From contig CAYSWH010000037.1 in the NCBI GenBank assembly GCA_964434775.1, positions 1 through 18,608 of the forward strand: a stretch of DNA of 18,608 bases, in the 5' to 3' direction. The notes below the pieces were generated by a model, which worked only from the letters and a program-made list of their open reading frames with translations, was not told the DNA's origin and did no database searches. Shown here piece by piece: positions 8,160 through 14,388 of this stretch. The position numbers were made by a program, and so were the translations under genes. How positions within the stretch are numbered: position 1 is the stretch's first letter; the number at the start of each line of letters is the position of its first letter. The stretch is from CAYSWH01 sp964434775. Lineage in GTDB: Bacteria > Patescibacteriota > JACMRA01.

Positions 8160-8185
8160 GGTACTAATCCGTATTGATTAATACC
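8160..8185 (-). other. Intercistronic RNA hairpin between the WxL-like and DUF916-like genes
   Basis: In the minus-strand transcript, GGUAUUAAUC pairs with GAUUAGUACC over 10 bp (one G-U wobble) around a 6-nt loop. On the plus strand the wobble becomes a C-A mismatch, so the structure favours the transcribed strand. There is no U-run after it, so it is more likely an mRNA-stability or processing element than a terminator. Confidence 0.4.
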
Positions 8186-8202
8186 AAGTGTCTAAATACC
8201 TC

Positions 8203-8877
8203 TTATGATTGAGAAAGAGTCAAAGTAGCTTGATAAGTTTGTGCTCTTGTGTAAGGAGGTACAATCAAATCAAGAGTTAAGTCTTTTTCGTACTTACCTT
8301 CTCCGTATCCATAACCAAATTCGGTGATAGTGTAATCATTACTGGTAGCCCAGGCATCATCGTGAGCGTCCAAGTATGAAGTGTGTTGAGTGCTGGTATT
8401 GTCGTTTAGACCGTCCAAAGTACCGGGGTCACCGGCAAATACTGAAAGATTTGCGGGAGTTAGGCTAAATCTGGAGGAATTAAAACTTGGATCAAGAGTC
8501 GGATCACAGGAACCACCTTCATCACAAAGGTTTAAGAATTGAGAATTGTCAGATTGACCTTCAAAGTTAGTCATTACACCGGTAATAGTCCAACCCACGC
8601 CGGTACCTCTCAAGTCTTGAAAGACAGCAGTAGAAATAGTACATTGAGCAAATACATCCGTATCGCTAATGTTATAGTCTCCCATATCACAGTCAGGAGC
8701 TTCCACAGTAAAGATTCCCGGATTAATAGTAATTGTAGCCTGTGAATCATCATAAGCATAACCACTACCACCATATTGAGCGTTGGTATTAACCGCTCCA
8801 AAAATAGAAATACCACTTACGGCAGCAACGCAAGAAAACAGTGCTGCACCTTTAACAATTTTTTTTCCTAAAGACAT
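8203..8877 (-). CDS. WxL-domain-like secreted surface protein
   Basis: A 224-residue exported protein. The signal peptide is residues 1-33 (cleavage after NTNA), followed by a Gly/Tyr-rich start of the mature chain. DLRGTGVGWTIT (88-99) corresponds to the conserved D-x-R-G-T-G-x-G-W-x-[LIV] block that defines WxL domains, and the end, with a TYQATLTLS strand, matches the usual terminal strand of that domain. WxL domains bind peptidoglycan non-covalently and partner with DUF916 proteins, one of which is encoded next. Two cysteine pairs (63/79 and the LCDEGGSC pair near 118-124) could form disulfides. It is the first gene after a consensus promoter, so high expression is expected, as for an abundant surface protein. 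The match is by motif and context; the second WxL motif is not obvious. Confidence 0.6.
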   Translation of the reverse strand: MSLGKKIVKGAALFSCVAAVSGISIFGAVNTNAQYGGSGYAYDDSQATITINPGIFTVEAPDCDMGDYNISDTDVFAQCTISTAVFQDLRGTGVGWTITGVMTNFEGQSDNSQFLNLCDEGGSCDPTLDPSFNSSRFSLTPANLSVFAGDPGTLDGLNDNTSTQHTSYLDAHDDAWATSNDYTITEFGYGYGEGKYEKDLTLDLIVPPYTRAQTYQATLTLSQS

Positions 8878-8936
8878 ATATACAAAATATTTGTGTATGT
8901 GTTTGTGTTTGTATTAAAAAGTACAAACTATCTACA

Positions 8937-8965
8937 ATTATAATTTAAGATTACGGCTCTGTCAA
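8937..8965 (-). promoter_or_regulatory. Consensus sigma-70 promoter of the WxL-DUF916-membrane protein operon
   Basis: On the minus strand TTGACA (8965-8960) and TATAAT (8942-8937) are both perfect consensus hexamers with a 17-bp spacer. Transcription would start near 8930, leaving a leader of about 50 nt that is rich in A and C and has no Shine-Dalgarno sequence before the ATG at 8877. This is the strongest promoter in the window. Confidence 0.8.
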
Positions 8966-9009
8966 AAAATTTAGCAGTTATAAGTTTACATGTTAATTAA
9001 TAGCCAAAA

Positions 9010-9462
9010 CTATTCTTTTTGAAAGGCTTTGAGTAACTTATCAAATTCTTCGGCAGTCTCAAAATTACCGTACATTGCCCAAAAGCATACATATGCCGCT
9101 TCGTCGTAAGCACGTAAATTCTTGAGGACAATCTTTCCGATTTTGGTTGACCTAATAGGGTTTTTGCCGGTTCGTAAAATGTCTTCAATCACTTTTTGAA
9201 CTATTTTGGAAATTTTTTGATTATCCACCCTTCGTTTATTAAAAGCCTTTCTAATACCTTTTTCTAACTTCTCCTGAGAAAAAGTAATAACTTGCCCGTT
9301 CCTTTTTTCTACCATAAGATCAATAACCTTTACTTCCTCGATGCTGGTAAAGCGGTAATTGCATTTAGGGCATTCTCTACGCCTGCGTACTACCTTACCC
9401 CCTCTGGTTGTCCTGGAATCGTAAACCTTGGTATTTTTGTAGCCGCAGCTTGGACAAATCAT
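9010..9462 (-). CDS. nrdR: Transcriptional repressor NrdR
   Basis: A 150-residue protein with the complete NrdR layout. The N-terminal zinc ribbon has Cys3/Cys6 (MICPSCGY) and Cys31/Cys34 (ECPKC), with the conserved basic run RRRR just before. The ATP-cone domain follows from about residue 50 (VEKRNGQVITFSQEKLEKGI...). NrdR senses ATP/dATP and represses ribonucleotide reductase genes by binding paired NrdR boxes. Length equals the family norm. No ribonucleotide reductase gene lies in the window, so its targets are elsewhere. It is transcribed divergently from tgt across a 200-bp region in which I could not define a clear NrdR box. Confidence 0.95.
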   Translation of the reverse strand: MICPSCGYKNTKVYDSRTTRGGKVVRRRRECPKCNYRFTSIEEVKVIDLMVEKRNGQVITFSQEKLEKGIRKAFNKRRVDNQKISKIVQKVIEDILRTGKNPIRSTKIGKIVLKNLRAYDEAAYVCFWAMYGNFETAEEFDKLLKAFQKE

Positions 9463-9524
9463 AATATAGTAGTGTAATAAATAGGATTAATACTAATTAA
9501 AGTAGTTACTATTACTCAAAGAAC

Positions 9525-9554
9525 TTGTCAAGATTATAAGATTCTATTTATATA
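9525..9554 (+). promoter_or_regulatory. Candidate promoter for tgt
   Basis: TTGTCA (9525-9530) and TATATA (9549-9554) have an 18-bp spacer. The -35 element is nearly palindromic (CTTGTCAAG, 9524-9532), so it could also offer a TTGACA hexamer to the divergent nrdR direction, though no good -10 follows on that side. Confidence 0.35.
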
Positions 9555-9664
9555 CAGAATAAAAAGAAGAAATGTTGATAAGAAAACAACAATAAAATTT
9601 TCCCCGGAAAGTCTTTGATTGAATTTAATTGACGAAAATAGTAAATACGGATTTTAGTAGAAAA

Positions 9665-10807
9665 ATGTTTGAGCTGATTGAGAAACAAGGAAAGAAGAGG
9701 TTAGGAAAAATAACCACTTCTCACGGGGATATTTATACTCCTGCTTTTGGGCCTGATGCAACCAGAGGGCTAATTAAAAATCTAAGTCCTAATGAAGTTA
9801 TAAATTTATCTGCAAAAACTGAAATAAGTTTAGATAATCAAGTGAGGAGAGAGCAAAATGAAATTCAATTCCTGCTGACAAATACTTATCATATAACTAC
9901 CTATCCCGGTGATGAGTTCATCCAAGAGATGGGCGGTATACACAAATTCATGAAGTGGCCACTGCCGATCCTTACGGACAGCGGCGGCTACCAAGCTTTT
10001 ACTCTTATTCACGGGTCTCCGCATCTCAAAGGAAAAGTAACTGACGACGGGGCCTTTTTTAGAAATCCGTTAAATGGTGATAAATTGGAGTTAACCCCGG
10101 AAAAGGCTATAGACATTCAGTTTAACTTAGGTTCAGACATTATGGTGGTTTTGGACGACTGCCGGCACTACATGGATCATAAAGAAATGGAAAAGTCTGT
10201 TTACCGCACCATTGAATGGGCCAAAAGGTGTAAAAAACATTTTCTCAAAAACCTTAAATCCAAACTTAATCAATCCTGGGAAGATAGCTATAGACCACAA
10301 CTCTTTGCCGTAGTGCAAGGAGGTATTGATCTGGAACTCAGAAAAATGTGCGCCGAAAAACTGGTGGAAATCGGTTTTGACGGATACAGTTTTGGCGGCT
10401 GGGCTATCAACGAAAAGGAGTATTTTCCTTACGAACCGCTGGAATATATAGCTGATATTTTACCTGAAGATAAACCAAGGTATGCTATGGGTGTAGGTAC
10501 TCCCGAAAACATGGAAGCTTGTATCAACTACGGCTACGATCTCTTTGATTGCGTAATCCCTTCCAGGAACGGACGTCACGGTCTGGCTTACACTACAGAG
10601 GGTGTAATAAATATTAAAAACTCACAGTATAAAGGCGATTTTTCTACCCTTGATCCAAACTTAAACTCCACCGCATCCGGTTACGAGAAATATTACCTGC
10701 ACCACTTATTCAAAATAAAAGACGCTCTTGGGGGAGAATTGCTTACCATCCAAAACCTGCAACATTTTAACTACGTCATGCAAAAACCATTTACGGAAGA
10801 TAATTAG
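9665..10807 (+). CDS. tgt: Queuosine-type tRNA-guanine transglycosylase, atypical (zinc ligands lost)
   Basis: A 380-residue TIM-barrel enzyme of the Tgt family, which exchanges guanine-34 of GUN-anticodon tRNAs for a queuine precursor. Clear motifs: TNTYH, TDSGGYQ (Asp105), VLDDC (Asp164, substrate-binding/general acid), VVQGGID, and DLFDCVIPSRNGRHG with Asp295 as the presumed nucleophile. The usual C-x-C-x2-C zinc cluster after LDP is replaced by LNSTAS (333-338; Leu, Ser, Ser at the Cys positions), although the LHH histidines remain. The MPVGT motif reads GPDAT, and the base-pocket GGLA reads GGWA (244-247). I chose the ATG at 9665 because FELIEKQGKKRLGK aligns with the family start; an in-frame TTG at 9629 would add 12 residues. 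Substrate may differ from preQ1, since the pocket is altered. Confidence 0.85.
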   Translation: MFELIEKQGKKRLGKITTSHGDIYTPAFGPDATRGLIKNLSPNEVINLSAKTEISLDNQVRREQNEIQFLLTNTYHITTYPGDEFIQEMGGIHKFMKWPLPILTDSGGYQAFTLIHGSPHLKGKVTDDGAFFRNPLNGDKLELTPEKAIDIQFNLGSDIMVVLDDCRHYMDHKEMEKSVYRTIEWAKRCKKHFLKNLKSKLNQSWEDSYRPQLFAVVQGGIDLELRKMCAEKLVEIGFDGYSFGGWAINEKEYFPYEPLEYIADILPEDKPRYAMGVGTPENMEACINYGYDLFDCVIPSRNGRHGLAYTTEGVINIKNSQYKGDFSTLDPNLNSTASGYEKYYLHHLFKIKDALGGELLTIQNLQHFNYVMQKPFTEDN

Positions 10808-10840
10808 ACTTGCCGCTTAAATCAAAATTAACCTCATAGA

Positions 10841-10873
10841 ATAGACTCAAAAATAGTTTTCGGAGCAGTCTAT
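10841..10873. terminator. Candidate bidirectional hairpin between convergent tgt and the small unknown gene
   Basis: ATAGACT (10841-10847) and AGTCTAT (10867-10873) form a perfect 7-bp stem, with an inner AAAA/TTTT pairing in the loop. It lies in the 77-bp gap between two convergent genes, as expected for a shared terminator. Neither side has a strong T-run; the minus-strand exit is moderately T-rich. Confidence 0.35.
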
Positions 10874-10884
10874 CAACTCCAAAA

Positions 10885-11280
10885 TTAAGTAGCCAGGATA
10901 TATTTAAAAACTGCATGGTAGGAAGTATTTCCCCTGGGAAAGGGTAGATATACGTCAATGTATTTATGTAAGTTTATATTAATTCCTAATTCATCTTTAT
11001 ACACCTTTTCTCTTTCTGCGTATCTGGTATGTGGATAAGAAATAATCCCCAAAAAAGCCAGATCGGACATCAAAATAGGTTTGTTGGCTTCGGGAAAGGT
11101 CTGTCTGTACTCCTTAAAATACAACTTCAGTAGCCTTTGAGGCATCAATGTTAAAACGGCCCCGGCATAATCTTCACATAAATCAACTACGGTGTGATCC
11201 TTGATATCTAAATCAGTCAACTCTTCATTTTCGATAAAACTGCGATAAGCAGAAATTTTTGCTAGACTCTCTTGGTACAT
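10885..11280 (-). CDS. Small soluble protein of unknown function
   Basis: A 131-residue protein beginning MYQESLAKISAYRSF. I do not recognise the family. It is mixed alpha/beta with no signal peptide or membrane helix. Notable stretches are VVDLCEDYAGAVLTLMPQRLLKLYF in the middle and YLPFPRGNTSYHAVFKYI at the end. An ATG at 11391 would give a longer frame with a hydrophobic N-terminus. That start lies upstream of the well-formed promoter (11309-11337), so it would not be in the mRNA; the ATG at 11280 lies about 20 nt after the predicted transcription start. The gene diverges from the MFS transporter gene and converges on tgt. Confidence 0.6.
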   Translation of the reverse strand: MYQESLAKISAYRSFIENEELTDLDIKDHTVVDLCEDYAGAVLTLMPQRLLKLYFKEYRQTFPEANKPILMSDLAFLGIISYPHTRYAEREKVYKDELGININLHKYIDVYLPFPRGNTSYHAVFKYILAT

Positions 11281-11308
11281 ATTTTTGATTTTTATTTTTG
11301 TTACCTGG

Positions 11309-11337
11309 AGTATACACCCAAAATTGTGTTTTTGCAA
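11309..11337 (-). promoter_or_regulatory. Promoter of the small unknown gene (minus strand)
   Basis: On the minus strand TTGCAA (11337-11332) and TATACT (11314-11309) are separated by 17 bp. The start point near 11302 leaves a leader of about 20 nt before the ATG at 11280. This excludes the longer reading frame that begins at 11391. Confidence 0.55.
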
Positions 11338-11352
11338 CAAATGTGTCATAAT
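11324..11352 (+). promoter_or_regulatory. Candidate promoter of the MFS gene (plus strand)
   Basis: TTGTGT (11324-11329) and CATAAT (11347-11352) have a 17-bp spacer, giving a leader of about 45 nt to the ATG at 11405. It overlaps the opposing promoter, so the two divergent units probably compete for polymerase or share a regulator. Confidence 0.4.
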
Positions 11353-11404
11353 TAAGATTAAAAAGAGAAACAACAAAAACTTTCCTCGCAAAAATACCCT
11401 TAAA

Positions 11405-12655
11405 ATGCTACTCGGTTATAGGCTAATAAAAATAAATAAACTCTCCCGGAAAAAGTTAACCCTCTTTTCTTTTGGTTTAATGACTCTCTTTTGGACTCTT
11501 TTTGACGGAAGTATGGGCCTAATCGCTCCGGTTCTCTTGGAAAAATCGTTTTCGACATTTACAGCAGGAATTATCTTGGGTAGTGGCCCTCTCTTCGGCT
11601 CGCTTTTTGATATTCTTTTGAGCAACTACCTCAAGCACCCCGATTTTCGCAGAATTTTTATTTATATGTTTCTGTCTTGTGCAGGAGCCTTGTTTTTCCT
11701 TTGGCACAATCAGGGATCACTAATTCTCTTTTTAATGTCTATGGCCTTTTGGGGGCTATACTTTGACCTCAATAGTTTTGGAACTCAAAACCTGGTAAAA
11801 CAAAATTATAACAAACAGGAAAATACTGCAGTATTTGGGATTCTTCAGACATTTGGGGCTTTAGGTTACACCCTGGCACCACTGATAGTCGGTTTAATTT
11901 TTATTGATAAGATTGAATCGGAAGCAGTTTTTGTCTTTCTTCTTTTCCTTGCCTCTTCTCTGGTCTTCTTTGTCTTTACCGGCAGATTCTCTAAAGTAAA
12001 CCTCCAAAAGTCCCATACCAATCCCGGTCAGAAATTAAAATCCGATTTTAGAAGTAATCTCAAATCTTGGAGAAAATTGGCTGTAAAAATTCATCCTTAT
12101 TTAATCGGCAGCGGCCTAATCTGCCTAATTGATTCAAGCTTTTGGCTAATAGGACCTTTACTTTCCGCCAAGCTAATCGAAACAGAACCTCTAAGTGCCT
12201 TTTTGATGTTTGCTTTTTCCTTTCCCTTTCTTTTCGCCGGCTTTTTGGTAGTCAAGATTCCCAAAATTAACGGGAAGAAAATTCATTCCGTCTATGCTTT
12301 GCTCTTTCTGACATTCATAGTAATGACAGTGACCACCCTAAACTTAGGCATTTTCTTTTTACTCCTAACTTTCTTTGTCAGCTCCCTTTTTGGAGCTCTG
12401 GTTTGGCCGATTCTGGATAGTGCATATGCGGATCTAATACTGGACAACCCTTCTCAAGAAAAAGATTTGGAAGGCATCAAGGACTTTACTGAGAATATCA
12501 GCTACTTTCTCGGCACCGCCCTGGCCGGACTTAGCTTGGAGTTTCTGGCACACACTCAAGCTCTAAGCTTTTTGAGTTTGATTTACCTGATAATTGTGAT
12601 TTTAGTGATTTTCAGAATCAGCTTGTACAGAAAAACTAAAAATTCCAATAATTGA
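11405..12655 (+). CDS. Major facilitator superfamily transporter
   Basis: A 416-residue integral membrane protein with about twelve hydrophobic helices in two sets of six, separated by a charged loop near residues 190-230 (KVNLQKSHTNPGQKLKSDFRSNLKSWRKL). The loop after helix 2 (GSLFDILLSNYLKHPDFRRIFIY) sits where MFS motif A (GxLxDRxGRR) is found, in degenerate form. MFS proteins are secondary transporters of small solutes or drugs; the substrate cannot be predicted. I chose the ATG at 11405 because the longer frame from 11285 would start upstream of the predicted promoter and add a Cys/Lys-rich, non-MFS-like leader. It ends with TGA, the only TGA-terminated complete gene here, which supports TGA being read as stop in this organism. 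Confidence 0.7.
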   Translation: MLLGYRLIKINKLSRKKLTLFSFGLMTLFWTLFDGSMGLIAPVLLEKSFSTFTAGIILGSGPLFGSLFDILLSNYLKHPDFRRIFIYMFLSCAGALFFLWHNQGSLILFLMSMAFWGLYFDLNSFGTQNLVKQNYNKQENTAVFGILQTFGALGYTLAPLIVGLIFIDKIESEAVFVFLLFLASSLVFFVFTGRFSKVNLQKSHTNPGQKLKSDFRSNLKSWRKLAVKIHPYLIGSGLICLIDSSFWLIGPLLSAKLIETEPLSAFLMFAFSFPFLFAGFLVVKIPKINGKKIHSVYALLFLTFIVMTVTTLNLGIFFLLLTFFVSSLFGALVWPILDSAYADLILDNPSQEKDLEGIKDFTENISYFLGTALAGLSLEFLAHTQALSFLSLIYLIIVILVIFRISLYRKTKNSNN

Positions 12656-12681
12656 CAAAACAAGGAAAATAAGGGTTTAAT
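12652..12681 (+). promoter_or_regulatory. Candidate promoter of the dCTP-deaminase-like gene
   Basis: TTGACA (12652-12657) overlaps the stop codon of the MFS gene and is followed after 18 bp by TTTAAT (12676-12681). This would give a leader of about 48 nt before the ATG at 12736. The -35 is perfect and the -10 is weak. Confidence 0.4.
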
Positions 12682-12735
12682 CAGCAAATTTATGCGAACT
12701 AAGACTAAAATATAGACCGGTAAGATATTATATAT

Positions 12736-13731
12736 ATGAGTGGAAGTGAAGGGTCATTTGGAGAAACAGGTAATAGAAATTTTGAATTAAGTCCTGATTT
12801 TAGGGTTGGATCAATCCTTGTCCCCGGTAGAGAAATAAGTAGCTGTGGAGTTATTCGCCCCCAAACAGAGGCCTTTCTTTTTCTGGAAACTCCTGAAAAT
12901 ATGGGGAAAAGTCTACCAATCGACGAAAATAAAAACCTGATAAGAGTAAATTCGATAAAAAAATATCACTATGAAAATCGAATCCGTAGCAGATTAGCCC
13001 AACTTGGACTCGATGTCTTGGAGACCTTTGTAGATAATGAGGGAAATCTTTGCTGTAGAGTCTTTAATTACGGAAATATACCCCTAAAGATACAGGCAGG
13101 TTACGACACCACCTCCTTTTTCTCTGCTCCGGAAGAAACCAGAATTACTCAAAATTCACTTGAAGAAAGCTTGAATGACGGAGATATAATTTTACAAAAA
13201 GAAAATCGAGATACTCCTGAACCACAGTTTTTTTATGTATTTACAGGAAGCAGGAGAGGTGGTTATTTGCGAATAGCTAATCGGTCAGAAGCGGATTCCA
13301 TAGCCTTTAGAATCAACCCGGAAGAAGTCTATTCAGTACAGGCCTCCAAAGAAGATTCAATCTTGGGAACACCCTTAGACCTTTCCAAGTTAGACAGCCT
13401 GAGAGCAGCAGACGACCTAAGACCTTTTTTAATCAGACATGGCTATCATTTACCCTTTGCAGAAGTTAACCAGTTTGCCATCTGTCAGACAGATACACAC
13501 ATAGGTCTTTACAATGGAGTGTATGCAGTAATTGAGGCACAACTTTATACTTTGGAGTACATCGACGGCAAGCCGCTCCTATCCCCGCTCCAAGATGCTA
13601 TACACATTTCTTCTCACGTCCTCAAACCGAACAGCCCCACCTGGCCGATCAGGCTAGAGCTTCTCAACTCCAACGGCTTTGATTTACCTACTCTCCAAAA
13701 AGTAGTTGTCTTAATCAGGTTTTATAGGTAG
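12736..13731 (+). CDS. Probable tandem dCTP deaminase/dUTPase-fold protein
   Basis: A 331-residue soluble protein. The first half contains RSRLAQLGLDV (84-94), followed about 20 residues later by CCRVFNYGNIPLKIQAG (106-122). This follows the dCTP deaminase core RSSLARLGL...VLEFYNSGKLPLALRPG closely, except that the catalytic-base Glu position is a Val. In the second half, PTWPIRLELLNSNGFDLPTL (near 301-320) matches the same LEFYNSGxLPL segment and keeps a Glu (Glu308), but no clear RSSLAxLG block precedes it. The layout suggests two jelly-roll domains, as in bidomain Dcd proteins. These enzymes form trimers whose active sites lie at subunit interfaces, so the halves could complement each other. 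A non-catalytic role is possible. Identification is by motif memory alone. No Shine-Dalgarno is seen. Confidence 0.45.
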   Translation: MSGSEGSFGETGNRNFELSPDFRVGSILVPGREISSCGVIRPQTEAFLFLETPENMGKSLPIDENKNLIRVNSIKKYHYENRIRSRLAQLGLDVLETFVDNEGNLCCRVFNYGNIPLKIQAGYDTTSFFSAPEETRITQNSLEESLNDGDIILQKENRDTPEPQFFYVFTGSRRGGYLRIANRSEADSIAFRINPEEVYSVQASKEDSILGTPLDLSKLDSLRAADDLRPFLIRHGYHLPFAEVNQFAICQTDTHIGLYNGVYAVIEAQLYTLEYIDGKPLLSPLQDAIHISSHVLKPNSPTWPIRLELLNSNGFDLPTLQKVVVLIRFYR

Positions 13732-13805
13732 CAAAGGCCGGTAGTCAATTTACATAAAGCGATTTATGAGTCATAATTAATCTAACTATTGTAATGGATT
13801 AATAA

Positions 13806-14306
13806 ATGTTGGAATCGCCAAAGATTGGAGAAAGACTGACCAAGATGAGGAAAATAAAAAAAGATCTCAGAGAAGGAGAAAGAAGGAGATCGGGAGAAGA
13901 AATACTACCCCCGGATGCAATTGCTGGGCTGGAAAGCGGCATAGAAAGCTTAACCCCTTCTGAAATAGACAGGCTTGAGATGGTAGTAAAAAAATGGGAG
14001 ATAGAGCAGCTGGCTACAAAATGGAGCTTACCGGTTGAAACTGTTACAAGAATTTTTATCTTGGTTGATGCTAATCTAAAAGAACACGGCATTTACTTAC
14101 CCGCCGGAATGATCATTAATTTCCTCAAAAATTACGCCGCCGGAACACAGGTTTTTGACTCTACCACCACAACTCAAGAAATAAGGATAACCGTAATGCA
14201 ACTGAGGACTGCCATCGAAAAAATGCTCCAAGAATTTCCAAAACTAGCTTCTTTTTTCAAAAAACCAAGTGAAGGTGAAGAGAAAGAGAAAACGGTTCCT
14301 CAGTAG
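13806..14306 (+). CDS. Charged, mostly helical protein of unknown function
   Basis: A 166-residue soluble protein that I do not recognise. The N-terminus (1-30) is strongly basic (KMRKIKKDLREGERRR) and could bind nucleic acid. The central part, residues 50-110, is helical (SLTPSEIDRLEMVVKKWEIEQLA), with a VETVTRIF stretch that could be a helix-turn-helix. The C-terminal tail is Lys/Glu-rich. There is no signal peptide or membrane helix. It follows the dCTP-deaminase-like gene by 74 bp and ends 82 bp before the Cas12a-family gene, with a terminator-like hairpin between. It is probably not part of the nuclease operon. Base composition is like the upstream genes, not like the AT-rich nuclease gene. 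The ATG at 13806 has no Shine-Dalgarno site. Confidence 0.55.
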   Translation: MLESPKIGERLTKMRKIKKDLREGERRRSGEEILPPDAIAGLESGIESLTPSEIDRLEMVVKKWEIEQLATKWSLPVETVTRIFILVDANLKEHGIYLPAGMIINFLKNYAAGTQVFDSTTTTQEIRITVMQLRTAIEKMLQEFPKLASFFKKPSEGEEKEKTVPQ

Positions 14307-14356
14307 ATAGGATAATATTTTCCTGCTTTACAAAGTCTAGGCAAAGTGCAAGCGTT

Positions 14357-14386
14357 GAGGGTAGACATTCACCCTCTAATTTTTTT
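14357..14386 (+). terminator. Terminator-like hairpin directly before the Cas12a-family start codon
   Basis: GAGGGT (14357-14362) pairs with ACCCTC (14371-14376) around an 8-nt loop, followed by TAA and a run of seven T (14380-14386). It fits a rho-independent terminator for the upstream gene. However, it ends two bases before the ATG at 14389, leaving no room for a promoter after it. Read-through, attenuation or translational control of the nuclease gene is therefore possible. Confidence 0.55.
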
Positions 14387-14388
14387 AT

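Noticed and set aside
9463..9530. NrdR box in the nrdR-tgt intergenic region
   Set aside because: Only a partial match (ACACTACTATATT on the minus strand) was seen and there is no second, suitably spaced box.
13753..13768. CATAAA-GCGA-TTTATG hairpin after the dCTP-deaminase-like gene
   Set aside because: The stem is short and AT-rich and no T-run follows; it is within chance expectation for AT-rich DNA.
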